DNA of 64,000 nt from Ketobacter sp036337295 (GTDB lineage Bacteria; Pseudomonadota; Gammaproteobacteria; Pseudomonadales; Ketobacteraceae). The position numbers and the translations under genes are program-made. Under the pieces are notes generated by a model that saw nothing but the letters and a program-made list of their open reading frames with translations, ran no database searches and was not told the DNA's origin. The stretch's first letter is position 1. The number at the start of each line of letters is the position of its first letter. Location of the stretch: assembly GCA_036337295.1 (NCBI GenBank), contig JAYZEN010000007.1:124001-188000 (forward strand), written 5' to 3'. Below are positions 17,185 to 24,486 of this stretch, one piece after another.

Positions 17185-18345
17185 ATGGATTTCGATCTCA
17201 ACGACGACCAGCGGGCATTTCAGGAGGCGGCCAGGCAGTTTGCCGCCACCGAGCTGGCGCCCCATGCGGCGCAATGGGATGCAGACGCGTTCTTTCCCGT
17301 GGAGGTGATCCGCAAAGCAGGTGAGCTGGGTTTCTGTGGCATCTATTCGCCGGAAGCCGCCGGTGGCATGGGGTTATCCCGCCTGGATGCCCATCTGATC
17401 TTTGAGCAGCTTGCTTACGGCTGTACTTCCACTGCGGCCTTCATCACTATCCACAATATGGCCACCTGGATGGTGACCTCTTTTGGCAATGAGGCCTTGG
17501 TTCAGGAGTGGGGCAGTGCACTGTGCAGCGGTGAGAAAATCGCTTCCTACTGTTTGACGGAACCCAATGCCGGTTCCGATGCGGCCTCTCTCAAAACCAG
17601 CGCGCAGTTGGCAGGGGATTACTATCTTCTGAACGGCAGCAAGTGCTTTATCTCTGGCGCCGGCTCTACCGACGTGCTGGTGGTGATGGCGCGCACCGGG
17701 GAGCCCGGTGCCAAAGGCGTGTCCTGCTTTCTGGTGGAAGCTGGATCGGCTGGCATCAGTTACGGCCGTAAAGAAGAAAAAATGGGTTGGAATTGCCAGC
17801 CCACCCGAACCATTTCTTTCGACCAGGTCAAAGTGCCGCGCGCCCATCTGATTGGTCAGGAGGGGGATGGTTTCAAGTTCGCCATGAAGGGTTTGGATGG
17901 CGGTCGCATCAATATTGCCACCTGTTCCCTGGGTACCGCGCAAGCGGCACTGGATGCAGCTCAACGCTATATGCACGAGCGCAAACAGTTCGGTAAATCC
18001 CTGGCGGAATTTCAGGGCCTGCAATTCAAACTGGCGGACATGCTCACTGAATTGGTGGCGGCTCGGCAGATGGTACGGCTGGCGGCGGTGAAACTGGATC
18101 AGGGTGATCCGGAGGCCACCGTCTATTCTGCCATGGCGAAGCGGTTCGCCACCGATGTGGGATTTACGGTGTGCAATGATGCCCTGCAGATTCACGGTGG
18201 TTACGGTTATATCAAAGAATATCCCCTGGAGCGTCATGTACGCGACACCCGGGTGCATCAGATTCTGGAAGGCACCAACGAAATCATGCGGGTGATCATC
18301 GCGCGTAGGGCGTTGATGGAAGGGGCAACGGAGGTGATTCAGTGA
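17185..18345 (+). CDS. Acyl-CoA dehydrogenase, probably isobutyryl-CoA dehydrogenase
   Basis: The FAD enzyme has the standard acyl-CoA dehydrogenase layout: helical N-terminus, CLTEPNAGSDAASLKTSA (FAD/substrate loop), the middle beta domain with SKCFISGAGSTDVLVVMART, DGGRINIATCSLGTAQAALD, GGYGYIKEYPLERHVRDTR, and the catalytic Glu362 in LEGTNEIMRVI. Between mmsA and the 3-hydroxyisobutyryl-CoA hydrolase, the obvious substrate is isobutyryl-CoA (to methacrylyl-CoA); a broader short branched-chain range is possible. Its stop overlaps the next gene's GTG by four bases, so translation is probably coupled. Confidence 0.9.
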   Translation: MDFDLNDDQRAFQEAARQFAATELAPHAAQWDADAFFPVEVIRKAGELGFCGIYSPEAAGGMGLSRLDAHLIFEQLAYGCTSTAAFITIHNMATWMVTSFGNEALVQEWGSALCSGEKIASYCLTEPNAGSDAASLKTSAQLAGDYYLLNGSKCFISGAGSTDVLVVMARTGEPGAKGVSCFLVEAGSAGISYGRKEEKMGWNCQPTRTISFDQVKVPRAHLIGQEGDGFKFAMKGLDGGRINIATCSLGTAQAALDAAQRYMHERKQFGKSLAEFQGLQFKLADMLTELVAARQMVRLAAVKLDQGDPEATVYSAMAKRFATDVGFTVCNDALQIHGGYGYIKEYPLERHVRDTRVHQILEGTNEIMRVIIARRALMEGATEVIQ

Positions 18346-19460
18346 CAGACAGTGTTGTATTTGAAACCCTGGCAGCGGGCAATGGCCGATCCATCGGGGT
18401 GGCCACTCTCAATGTGGAGAAGAAACTGAACTCCCTCAACCAGGATATGGTGGCGCTGTTAACAGAACAGTTCACCCGCTGGCGACAGGATGACGGCATT
18501 GCCTGTGTCTGGTTGCAGGGAGCGGGGGAGAAAGCCTTCTGTGCCGGCGGTGATGTAAAGTGTCTGCGGGATCGCATTGACGAAGTGGGGCCAGAGCAAG
18601 CATTACCTTATGTACAGGCTTTCTTCGAGAACGAATACCGCCTGGACTACCTGATCCACCGCTATGCCAAACCCATCATCTGCTGGGGGCATGGCATTGT
18701 GATGGGCGGGGGAATCGGGTTGATGTCCGGTGCGTCCCATCGGGTTGTGACGGAAACCTCGCGTATGGCCATGCCGGAAATCACCATTGGTTTGTATCCG
18801 GATGTGGGGGGCACCTGGTTTTTGAATCATGCCCCCGGCCGCACCGGATTATTCCTGGGCTTGACCGGCGCCAATTTCAACGCCGCCGATGCACTCTTTG
18901 TGGGGATGGCGGATCGCTTTGTGCCGAGTGCGCAAAAGCAAGCAGTATTGGCGGCTCTGCAGCAACAGGAGTGGAGTCAATCGGCCGTTGAAAACAGCGC
19001 TCGGGTGAGCGCGGTATTGCGGGAGTTTGAAGCACTGTCCCAGCTGCCTGCCGGCAACGTGCGCGAGCACTACGACCTGATTCAGTCGGTCACCGATGGC
19101 GATACCACGGCCCAGGTGGTGAACAATATTCTCGCCATTGAATCCGATGAAAAATGGTTGCAGAAAGCGGTGGCCACCCTCAAGGCCGGTTGCCCCACCA
19201 CGGCGCATCTTGTGTTCGAGCAACTGCGGCGTGGTAAGAAATTATCGCTGGAGGGCGTGTTTCAAATGGAATTGGTGATGTCCCTGCAATGTGCGTTGCA
19301 TCCGGATTTTCCCGAAGGTGTGCGTGCCCTGTTGGTGGACAAGGATGGCGCGCCCAAGTGGCAACATGAGTCGGTGGGCGCGGTGAGTGCACAATGGATA
19401 GAAGAGCACTTTGATGTGCCCTGGGCGCAAGGTGTGAATCCGTTGGCGGATTTGTCTTGA
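18342..19460 (+). CDS. 3-hydroxyisobutyryl-CoA hydrolase (HIBCH-like, crotonase superfamily)
   Basis: At 372 residues this is longer than ordinary enoyl-CoA hydratases and matches HIBCH. It has FCAGGDVKCLRD (oxyanion hole), GHGIVMGGGIGLMSGASHR, and the family-typical MPEITIGLYPDVGGTWFLNH with catalytic Glu and Asp. It would hydrolyse 3-hydroxyisobutyryl-CoA to the free acid, the substrate of the mmsB product downstream. The start is a GTG whose bases overlap the preceding TGA. No separate enoyl-CoA hydratase is encoded in the operon, so the hydration of methacrylyl-CoA must come from elsewhere or from a side activity. Confidence 0.88.
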   Translation: MTDSVVFETLAAGNGRSIGVATLNVEKKLNSLNQDMVALLTEQFTRWRQDDGIACVWLQGAGEKAFCAGGDVKCLRDRIDEVGPEQALPYVQAFFENEYRLDYLIHRYAKPIICWGHGIVMGGGIGLMSGASHRVVTETSRMAMPEITIGLYPDVGGTWFLNHAPGRTGLFLGLTGANFNAADALFVGMADRFVPSAQKQAVLAALQQQEWSQSAVENSARVSAVLREFEALSQLPAGNVREHYDLIQSVTDGDTTAQVVNNILAIESDEKWLQKAVATLKAGCPTTAHLVFEQLRRGKKLSLEGVFQMELVMSLQCALHPDFPEGVRALLVDKDGAPKWQHESVGAVSAQWIEEHFDVPWAQGVNPLADLS

Positions 19461-19500
19461 GTAAAACCCGGTTCGTGGGAACAGAATTAGGAGCAAGCTA

Positions 19501-20391
19501 ATGGCAACAATCGGTTTTATCGGCGTGGGCAATATGGGTGGACCCATGGCCATCAATTTGGTGAAGGCTGGCCATCAGGTCAAAGTGTTCGATCTGTCGG
19601 CAGAGTTGAAGGCCAAGGTGGTGGCTCAGGGTGCGGAAGGGGTGGAGTCACCCCAGGCGGCAGTGGCCAACGCGGAATTCGTGATCAGCATGCTGCCCTC
19701 CGGCCCCATTGTGGAGAGCCTCTACATCCACAAGGACAAACTGCTGGATGCCATCAGTGATACAGCGTTGGTCATCGACTGTTCCACCATTGCCCCGGAG
19801 AACGCCATCAATTTATCAAAGGCGGCCGATGCCAAGGGCATTGCCACGCTCGACGCGCCGGTATCCGGCGGGGTGGGCGGTGCTACGGCCGGTACCCTGA
19901 CCTTCATTGTGGGGGGCGATGACGATGCCTTCGCGCGGGCCAAACCGATTCTTTCCGCCATGGGTAAGAACGTGTTCCACGCTGGCGGTCACGGCGCCGG
20001 TCAAACGGCGAAAATCTGCAATAACATGTTACTGGCCATTCATATGGTGGGTACGGCTGAGGCCCTGCAATTGGGCGTAGACAACGGCCTGGACCCGAAA
20101 GTACTGTCGGACATCATGCTGCAAAGCTCGGGCCGTAATTGGTCGCTGGAACTCTACAACCCTTATCCCGGGGTGATGGAAACGGCTCCCGCCAGTCACG
20201 ACTATGCCGGTGGATTTCAGGTGAACCTGATGAACAAGGATTTGGGGCTGGCGATGGAAGCGGCGTTGCAAAGCCAATCCACGACGCCTATGGGCACGCT
20301 GGCCAAGAGCCTGTATTCACAGCACGGTCGCAATGGCTGGGGGATGAAGGATTTTTCCAGCATCCAGCGTTGGTTTGACAAGGCGGAGTGA
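19501..20391 (+). CDS. mmsB: 3-hydroxyisobutyrate dehydrogenase
   Basis: This NAD-dependent beta-hydroxyacid dehydrogenase oxidises 3-hydroxyisobutyrate to methylmalonate semialdehyde. The N-terminal Rossmann motif is GFIGVGNMGGPMAINLVKAG, the substrate motif is DAPVSGGVGGATAGTLTFIV, and GAGQTAKICNNM holds the catalytic Lys. The length of 296 residues is standard. AGGAGCAAGCTA gives a good ribosome site. It closes the valine operon; its product feeds mmsA at the other end. Confidence 0.95.
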   Translation: MATIGFIGVGNMGGPMAINLVKAGHQVKVFDLSAELKAKVVAQGAEGVESPQAAVANAEFVISMLPSGPIVESLYIHKDKLLDAISDTALVIDCSTIAPENAINLSKAADAKGIATLDAPVSGGVGGATAGTLTFIVGGDDDAFARAKPILSAMGKNVFHAGGHGAGQTAKICNNMLLAIHMVGTAEALQLGVDNGLDPKVLSDIMLQSSGRNWSLELYNPYPGVMETAPASHDYAGGFQVNLMNKDLGLAMEAALQSQSTTPMGTLAKSLYSQHGRNGWGMKDFSSIQRWFDKAE

Positions 20392-20431
20392 TGGTAGCGC
20401 ACCGCCTCCCAGCCACTTAATCCGGATGCAT

Positions 20432-20456
20432 AAAAAAGGGGGCCAAATAAGCCCCC
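20432..20456 (-). terminator. Rho-independent terminator for the HDOD gene
   Basis: Read on the minus strand, GGGGGC (20456-20451), a 7-nt loop and GCCCCC (20443-20438) are followed by TTTTTT. It lies 20 bp beyond the stop of the minus-strand HDOD gene and may also slow transcripts coming from mmsB. Confidence 0.8.
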
Positions 20457-20476
20457 GAGCTTTCGAGTCGTAAATC

Positions 20477-21328
20477 TTAGCCAGCTTGCAGCATGGCCAT
20501 GGCGGCCTCCATCTCGGCGTTCAGATCCTCATCTGAACTATCGCCGATATTGGGGTCCAGTCCCACCCGGCCAAAGGCGCTAACGTCCGCCCAGTTTAAT
20601 TTTGTGATGTAAGGGTGATCCGGTTTGTTCAGGTAGGTCTGCAGATTGGACACCATCACGATGTCCACGTAATCCGGTTTGTCGCTGCCGGTGTCGCGGT
20701 TGAACTTACGATAGTTGGCGGGCACATCCACCAGCTCTTTCGGGAACTCCCAGGATTGCAGGATCTTCACTCCCACTTTAGGGTGAATGGAATGAATCAC
20801 CTTCTGCAGGGTGATGGGATCGTTCAGGCGGTCGGATTCTTCTGCATAGGTAAGAATAGGCAGCACGCCGATTTCATGTACCAGCCCGGCCAGGGTGGCC
20901 TGATCCGGTTTCAAATTGGTGTAGTGCTTACAGATGACGTTTGCGATGCCGGCCACTTCAGTGCTGTGGTGCCAGGACTCCCGCATGGTTTTGTCAATCA
21001 GATCCGAGGTTGCCTGGAACATCTGCTCCATCGCCAATCCTGTCACCAGATTGGAGATGCAGGTGATGCCCAGGCGGGCAATGGCCATCTGCACGTCTTC
21101 AATCTCGCGGGAGCCGCGCATGATCGGACTGTTGGCCACCTTGATGATGCGGGCCGTCATGGCGGCATCGTTATTGATCACCTTGGCCAGGTCGCCGGCG
21201 GAAGCGTTGGCGTCTTCAGCCACTTCCCTGGCCTTGAGAGCCACCTCTGGCAGGGTGGGCAGCACCAGCCGATCGTTATCGATAAGTTCGTTGATCTCCT
21301 GCAGGGTGACTTCTTCAATACTCGCCAT
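20477..21328 (-). CDS. HDOD-domain signalling protein
   Basis: The 283-residue protein is an HDOD domain (an HD-related fold without a full metal site) over about residues 15-215: LPTLPEVALKAREVAEDANA, VINNDAAMTARIIKVANSP, SRLG-like MAIARLGITCISNLV, and ALAGLVHEIGVLPIL-like TLAGLVHEIGVLPILTYAEE. Such proteins act in signalling or stress responses; the exact job is not known. The ATG at 21328 has GGAG six bases upstream; an upstream GTG at 21340 overlaps that site and is less likely. It follows ygfZ on the same strand after 47 bp, a conserved neighbourhood in Pseudomonas as I remember. Confidence 0.85.
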   Translation of the reverse strand: MASIEEVTLQEINELIDNDRLVLPTLPEVALKAREVAEDANASAGDLAKVINNDAAMTARIIKVANSPIMRGSREIEDVQMAIARLGITCISNLVTGLAMEQMFQATSDLIDKTMRESWHHSTEVAGIANVICKHYTNLKPDQATLAGLVHEIGVLPILTYAEESDRLNDPITLQKVIHSIHPKVGVKILQSWEFPKELVDVPANYRKFNRDTGSDKPDYVDIVMVSNLQTYLNKPDHPYITKLNWADVSAFGRVGLDPNIGDSSDEDLNAEMEAAMAMLQAG

Positions 21329-21375
21329 CAGCAGCTCCACATCCTATGCTATAAACAGATTTCGGTTGAACCTAT

Positions 21376-22332
21376 TTAAGTTATAGCATAGGGCAGCGGA
21401 AGCACTCGGATTTCACAGCCATCATTTTGTTCTAACTGCAGATTTTCTGATTCCGATCGCTCGGTTTTCAGAGTGGTAAGCACTTTCAGTGTGCGGTCAC
21501 TCACCTTTGCCACGCTGAGTACGGTGCCCTGGTAGCTTCCACTCATTATTTTATCGCCCACCTTCACCTGCTCACAGCCTTGGATTTCCAGTGGGAACAC
21601 TCTTACCTTGGTCTGGCCACGGTAGTGGATACGGGCCACGATCTCCTGACCTTTGTAGCAGCCTTTTTTGAAACTGATGCCCTGTGTCAGGTCGTAATTG
21701 ATCTCTTGGGGAATCCATTGCTCAGATTGATTGGCGGTAATGTGAACAACTCCTGCGTTGATCTGGCTCAGCATCCAGGCGTTGTCGCCCACCACCGGCA
21801 CCGCTTTCTCCTGTGCTCCCTGCAATAGCGCCTGTGCCGCCGCGGGGTCAAGAACGCCTAATGTGCCTAGTTCCGGCAGGGTAAACACCGTGGCGATCAA
21901 TGGGGTCAGTTCAGGCTCCGAGCCTCCACCCAGGGCGCACAGCAACAGATTCGGCTCCGGGCTGACGTCCGCTTTGGAGAACATGGCAAATTTGGAGAGT
22001 ACCTGAACGGTGCCGGCCACCTGGTCTGAGGGCAGCAGCAACAGATAGTCGGCACCCTGTTTTACGCAGATGAAAGTAGCCTGGGCCCGGCCTTTGGCGT
22101 TACAGTGCGCCCCCAGTACCCCCTGTTGCTCGCCAATCTGGTTAATATCGCATGTGACTTGTCCTTGCAGAAAGGTACCGGCTTCCTCACCGCTGACCCG
22201 GATCACCCCCAGGCAGTCGAGCAGGGCAAGATAGGCTTCCCCGCCTTCGACAACACGGGCTTCCTGTTCCAAATCATGGATATAGGTTCCACCGGGAACC
22301 TGATGTTTGATGCTTGTATACTCCGACCACAT
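21376..22332 (-). CDS. ygfZ: Folate-binding protein YgfZ (Fe-S cluster repair / tRNA modification)
   Basis: This is a GcvT-like tetrahydrofolate-binding protein that helps maintain certain Fe-S enzymes. The diagnostic motif KKGCYKGQEIVARIHYRG, with the conserved Cys, is present near residue 225. Other family pieces are FLQGQVTCDINQI near the N-terminus and AHCNAKGRAQATFICV. The 318-residue length is normal. It is divergent from sdhE with 132 bp between starts, a pairing seen in many gammaproteobacteria. Confidence 0.93.
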   Translation of the reverse strand: MWSEYTSIKHQVPGGTYIHDLEQEARVVEGGEAYLALLDCLGVIRVSGEEAGTFLQGQVTCDINQIGEQQGVLGAHCNAKGRAQATFICVKQGADYLLLLPSDQVAGTVQVLSKFAMFSKADVSPEPNLLLCALGGGSEPELTPLIATVFTLPELGTLGVLDPAAAQALLQGAQEKAVPVVGDNAWMLSQINAGVVHITANQSEQWIPQEINYDLTQGISFKKGCYKGQEIVARIHYRGQTKVRVFPLEIQGCEQVKVGDKIMSGSYQGTVLSVAKVSDRTLKVLTTLKTERSESENLQLEQNDGCEIRVLPLPYAIT

Positions 22333-22432
22333 GGATTGAATCCCCCTGAACTGCGTGCTGGTGCGGCTGTGCCTGCCATGATAAGGCTGCCGGGGGGAAA
22401 TGTCAGTGCTAGTTGAATGGGTATTGTTTATT

Positions 22433-22438
22433 TATAAT
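22433..22438 (+). promoter_or_regulatory. Candidate -10 box for sdhE
   Basis: A perfect TATAAT lies 26 bp before the sdhE start in the divergent ygfZ/sdhE gap. No good -35 is at 17 bp (TAGTTG), and TTGAAT is only 14 bp away, so the promoter assignment rests mainly on the -10. Confidence 0.4.
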
Positions 22439-22464
22439 GCGCCACCGGATTGGAGTGGTTATCG

Positions 22465-22731
22465 ATGTCTGAACAGAAATTGAATGCAGAAGAACACATC
22501 CGACGCCTGCGCTGGCATTGCCGCCGCGGGATCAAGGAAGTGGAAGTATTGCTGGTGCCGTTCTTTGAGGAGCGTTACACCCAGCTCGACCCGCAAGACC
22601 AGCAACGTTTTGAGGCGCTGTTGGAGCAACATGACGTGGACATGTTCGAGTGGTTCACCCATCGTTCCAAACCAGAGGACCCCGATCTGGCACATATTGT
22701 GTCACTGGTATTGAAGCGTGTGGGTTCCTGA
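22465..22731 (+). CDS. sdhE: Succinate dehydrogenase flavinylation factor SdhE
   Basis: This 88-residue helical protein assists covalent FAD attachment to the flavoprotein subunits of succinate dehydrogenase and fumarate reductase. The signature RGxxE occurs in CRRGIKEVE near residue 23, and HDVDMFEWFTHR is the usual central segment. The ATG at 22465 gives a standard N-terminus; an upstream TTG at 22450 is rejected. Its 3' end overlaps ygfX by 14 bases. Confidence 0.93.
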   Translation: MSEQKLNAEEHIRRLRWHCRRGIKEVEVLLVPFFEERYTQLDPQDQQRFEALLEQHDVDMFEWFTHRSKPEDPDLAHIVSLVLKRVGS

Positions 22732-23173
22732 TCTGGAGCTGAAGCCAGCGCCGCCGTTTGTGCTGGTGCTGGTTGCGCTGCATGTCAGTGTGATCGGAGC
22801 GTTGCTGCTGCTGCCGCCCGTGTTTCTGTTATTGCTGCCGATCCTCATTCTTTCCGGTCTGGTGAGTGTGGCAAAGTATGGTCTGTTGCTGCTCCGGAAT
22901 TCGGTGCGACGGGTCTGGCTGACGGAGCAGGGCTGGTTTATTCGCTACCACGATCAACGGGAGGCGGGCCCATTCGAAATCACCGCGAACTCCCGCCTGG
23001 GACAACGCTTTATCCGTCTCAGTCTGAAGGTCAGCCTGCAAGGCTCAACGGTGCGTCATGTGTTGCTGACGCCGGGCATGGTGGGGCAAGAACGCTTTCG
23101 CCGTCTGCAGGTGTTTCTGCGCTGGGCGCCGGACAAACAATTCCTCCCTGCGGCGCAGACGACCACTCGATAG
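22718..23173 (+). CDS. ygfX: YgfX-family small membrane protein
   Basis: The 151-residue protein has two adjacent hydrophobic helices (about residues 13-55, LVLVALHVSVIGALLLLPPV and onward) and a basic cytoplasmic beta-rich part with VWLTEQGWFIRYHD. That layout, LELKP at the N-terminus and the overlap with sdhE identify the YgfX (CptA) family. In E. coli it has been reported as a toxin-like partner of the SdhE locus acting on cytoskeletal proteins; that role is not certain here. The start is GTG at 22718, inside the sdhE 3' end. It converges with the AraC gene. Confidence 0.8.
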   Translation: MWVPDLELKPAPPFVLVLVALHVSVIGALLLLPPVFLLLLPILILSGLVSVAKYGLLLLRNSVRRVWLTEQGWFIRYHDQREAGPFEITANSRLGQRFIRLSLKVSLQGSTVRHVLLTPGMVGQERFRRLQVFLRWAPDKQFLPAAQTTTR

Positions 23174-23194
23174 AAATCCACGCCCAGAGACCCA

Positions 23195-24193
23195 TCAGTG
23201 TCGATAGCTACCCGGCGACAACCCGGTCCAGCGACGAAACGCCCGGTGGAATGTGCTGTCGTCGGCGAAGCCGGTGCGCGACGCGATTTGAGTGATGGGC
23301 AGAGTGGTTTTGCACAACAATTCTATGGCCATGTCTTTGCGCACATAATCCAACAGCATCTGATAACTCAGGTTGCGCTCTGCCAGCCGCCGCTGCAATG
23401 TGCGACCGGAGCAGTTCATACGTTTCGCCACTTCGTTGATGCCCGGTGCGCCATCGATCAACATCTGGGTCACATGGGTGCAGATTTCCCGTGCAATGCG
23501 ATCCTCGGAACGCAATTGCATCAACAGGTGCACCGCGCGACTTTCCGACAGGTTGAACAGGTTCTGATCCGTGAGGTTGGAATGATAGCTCAAGCTATCC
23601 AGCCTTAAATCAAATCGATCTTCGGACTGATTGAAGAGCAGTTTGGTGGATTGGAAAATTTCATTCACCACCGCATCCTCACAACACTGTTCGTTCTGCA
23701 GGTAAAGCGTGCGTGGCACGTTGTTGGTGTTGAAGGTCATCTGGTCCGCCACGCTGTACCAATAGGCAGTCATGTATTCGATTACATGACGATGGGGGCG
23801 TGGGCCCTGGTAGCGAAACACCGTGCGCAGGCATTCCTCATCGGTTTCCATTTCCAAACGAATAAAATCAAACGACAGGGGTAGGAACTTGCTGACGGAA
23901 TCCATCACCTGGCTAACGTCTTTTGCCGTCATGGACAGAAAGTAATAAACGCCGAGGTGCGCGGGAAAACCGGTACCGCCCATGCGCATGCCGAAAGCGG
24001 GGTCGTTGGTGATGTGTTCCCCTGCAATCAACGCCCGCTCGTACAAAGACAGCGGTACGCGCCCGTTGATGCGGTAGTCCTGGCTGGACTTTATATTCAG
24101 ATGTTCACACAGTGTTTCGGCTGGGTACCCAAGCTTTTCCAGGTACTGAAACACCGCAGTATAAATTTCAAATGCGACTGTTGGGGCAGGCAT
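23195..24193 (-). CDS. AraC-family regulator with arabinose-binding-like sensor domain
   Basis: The N-terminal part (about 1-190) is the helical sensor domain of OruR/ArgR-type AraC proteins (ALIAGEHITNDPAFGMRMGG; FIRLEMETDEECLRTVFRY). The C-terminal helix-turn-helices are APGINEVAKRMNCSGRTLQR and LPITQIASRTGFADDSTFHR, ending FRRWTGLSPGSYRH. The ATG at 24193 has GAGGGA at correct spacing; the in-frame start at 24223 is less likely. It is divergent from the three-haem cytochrome operon across about 290 bp and is the obvious candidate regulator of that operon. It belongs to the accessory block inserted between ygfX and nadB. Confidence 0.87.
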   Translation of the reverse strand: MPAPTVAFEIYTAVFQYLEKLGYPAETLCEHLNIKSSQDYRINGRVPLSLYERALIAGEHITNDPAFGMRMGGTGFPAHLGVYYFLSMTAKDVSQVMDSVSKFLPLSFDFIRLEMETDEECLRTVFRYQGPRPHRHVIEYMTAYWYSVADQMTFNTNNVPRTLYLQNEQCCEDAVVNEIFQSTKLLFNQSEDRFDLRLDSLSYHSNLTDQNLFNLSESRAVHLLMQLRSEDRIAREICTHVTQMLIDGAPGINEVAKRMNCSGRTLQRRLAERNLSYQMLLDYVRKDMAIELLCKTTLPITQIASRTGFADDSTFHRAFRRWTGLSPGSYRH

Positions 24194-24486
24194 AACGTAT
24201 CCCTCAAGCGCAGCCATTAACATTCCATGGCTGCAAAAAAATTCACTCTACTCCCGCACCGGTAATGGTGGGCTGGCTATTGTTTCGTGACCAAACTTCG
24301 CAGCTGGGTCAGTTGTAATTGGTGCAGAATTCAGTATGGCACGGCCGTGTCGTTATTGGCCAGTCGAAATGTTGAAACAGTTCATGTTGCCGCTGTAACC
24401 TGCTTCACATCGTCGCCTTCGTCCGCAGTGGGATTTGAGCCAGTGACGAACACACGAAAATAAAAAGAAAGTTGAGGAGAGGGAAA
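24194..24486. promoter_or_regulatory. Divergent control region between the AraC gene and the cytochrome operon
   Basis: This 293-bp gap has no gene. It contains a perfect 10-bp palindrome CACGGCCGTG (about 24341-24350) followed closely by TGTCG and by GGCCAGTCG, giving a partial direct repeat (GGCCGTGTCG / GGCCAGTCG) that could bind the AraC protein. No strong sigma-70 promoter stands out, which fits an activated promoter. Confidence 0.35.

Noticed and set aside
15724..17274. 516-codon minus-strand open frame
   Set aside because: Exactly antisense to mmsA; it has His/Gly-rich shadow composition and no family features.
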